Of a stretch of DNA of 24,998 nt, positions 24,851 to 24,998 are shown one piece after another. The notes beneath the pieces are model-generated. The model made no database searches. It was given only the letters and a program-made list of their open reading frames with translations, and was not told the DNA's origin. How positions within the stretch are numbered: position 1 is the first letter of the stretch; each line of letters starts with the position of its first letter. The translations under genes were made by a program, and so were the position numbers. Source of the stretch: Chara braunii (Eukaryota > Streptophyta > Charophyceae > Charales > Characeae); assembly GCA_003427395.1 (NCBI GenBank), contig BFEA01000268.1, forward strand, positions 674,963 to 699,960, read 5' to 3'.

Positions 24851-24998
24851 ACCGAATTGCAAAAGAAAAATAAAGCTATATATAATCTCGCTGATCCCCC
24901 CGACCTACAGCCAGAGCATCGTAATTACACCAGGGAAGGAGGTTTTACCATTGCTGTCCTAGAAATAGCGATGAGGAACTGCCAGCTTGAACTACGCC
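24851..24998. other. Right edge without a recognised feature
   Basis: AT-rich, then mixed sequence to the window end. It no longer matches the CTAGGCTACCAG element, and no gene is seen. Confidence 0.6.

Overview
This window looks like nuclear, repeat-dominated intergenic DNA from a eukaryote. I found no intact host protein-coding gene, no rRNA gene and no functional-looking tRNA gene. The most diagnostic protein is a broken PIF/Harbinger transposase (DDE_Tnp4 / HARBI1-like) of the green-plant kind. Fragments of U6 snRNA match the conserved plant/animal U6 core. Together with the very high density of short foldback elements, long homopolymers and tRNA-derived SINEs, this suggests a large streptophyte genome. 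A charophyte such as Chara is my best guess, but it is an inference from general likeness of the transposase and was not tested.

Layout. 1-2440: (GA)n and T-rich simple repeats, one foldback element and one sense U6 fragment. 2440-3690: degenerate CGATC-based satellite. 3690-5865: pyrimidine-rich repeats, an N-containing homopolymer stretch, a tRNA-derived SINE and a TTGAGTGC-type minisatellite. 5866-7924: foldback elements (family FB) interleaved with about eleven antisense U6-derived units. 7742-11110: a second SINE, a second hairpin family (HP, ends in CCGTCTTC), a CTAGGCTACCAG-ended element and short Harbinger-like MITEs. 11110-14300: degenerate tandem repeats, three tandem SINE units with a MITE inserted in the third, and a long palindrome. 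14300-16210: purine-rich and 140-160 bp tandem repeats. 16210-18650: the least repetitive part, without a convincing gene. 18650-21500: poly-G, GC-rich palindromes, HP copies in tandem, two MITEs, another FB copy and the best U6 pseudogene. 21506-24998: a CTAGGCTACCAG-type element split by a complete-ended 3,150 bp PIF/Harbinger element with a decayed transposase.

The main value of the window is that insertion history can be read from it without outside data. The Harbinger element sits in a repeat whose uninterrupted paralogue lies at about 9.8 kb. One FB copy splits a U6 unit, and another splits the A box of a tRNA-derived SINE. A 417 bp MITE splits the third of three tandem SINE heads, and its two sisters show the empty site. 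From these junctions I infer a 3 bp target duplication for the Harbinger element and MITEs, and a probable 2 bp duplication (CA or CT) for the FB family, which I cannot assign to a named superfamily. All numbers are read by eye from the sequence; no alignment, fold or database search was run.
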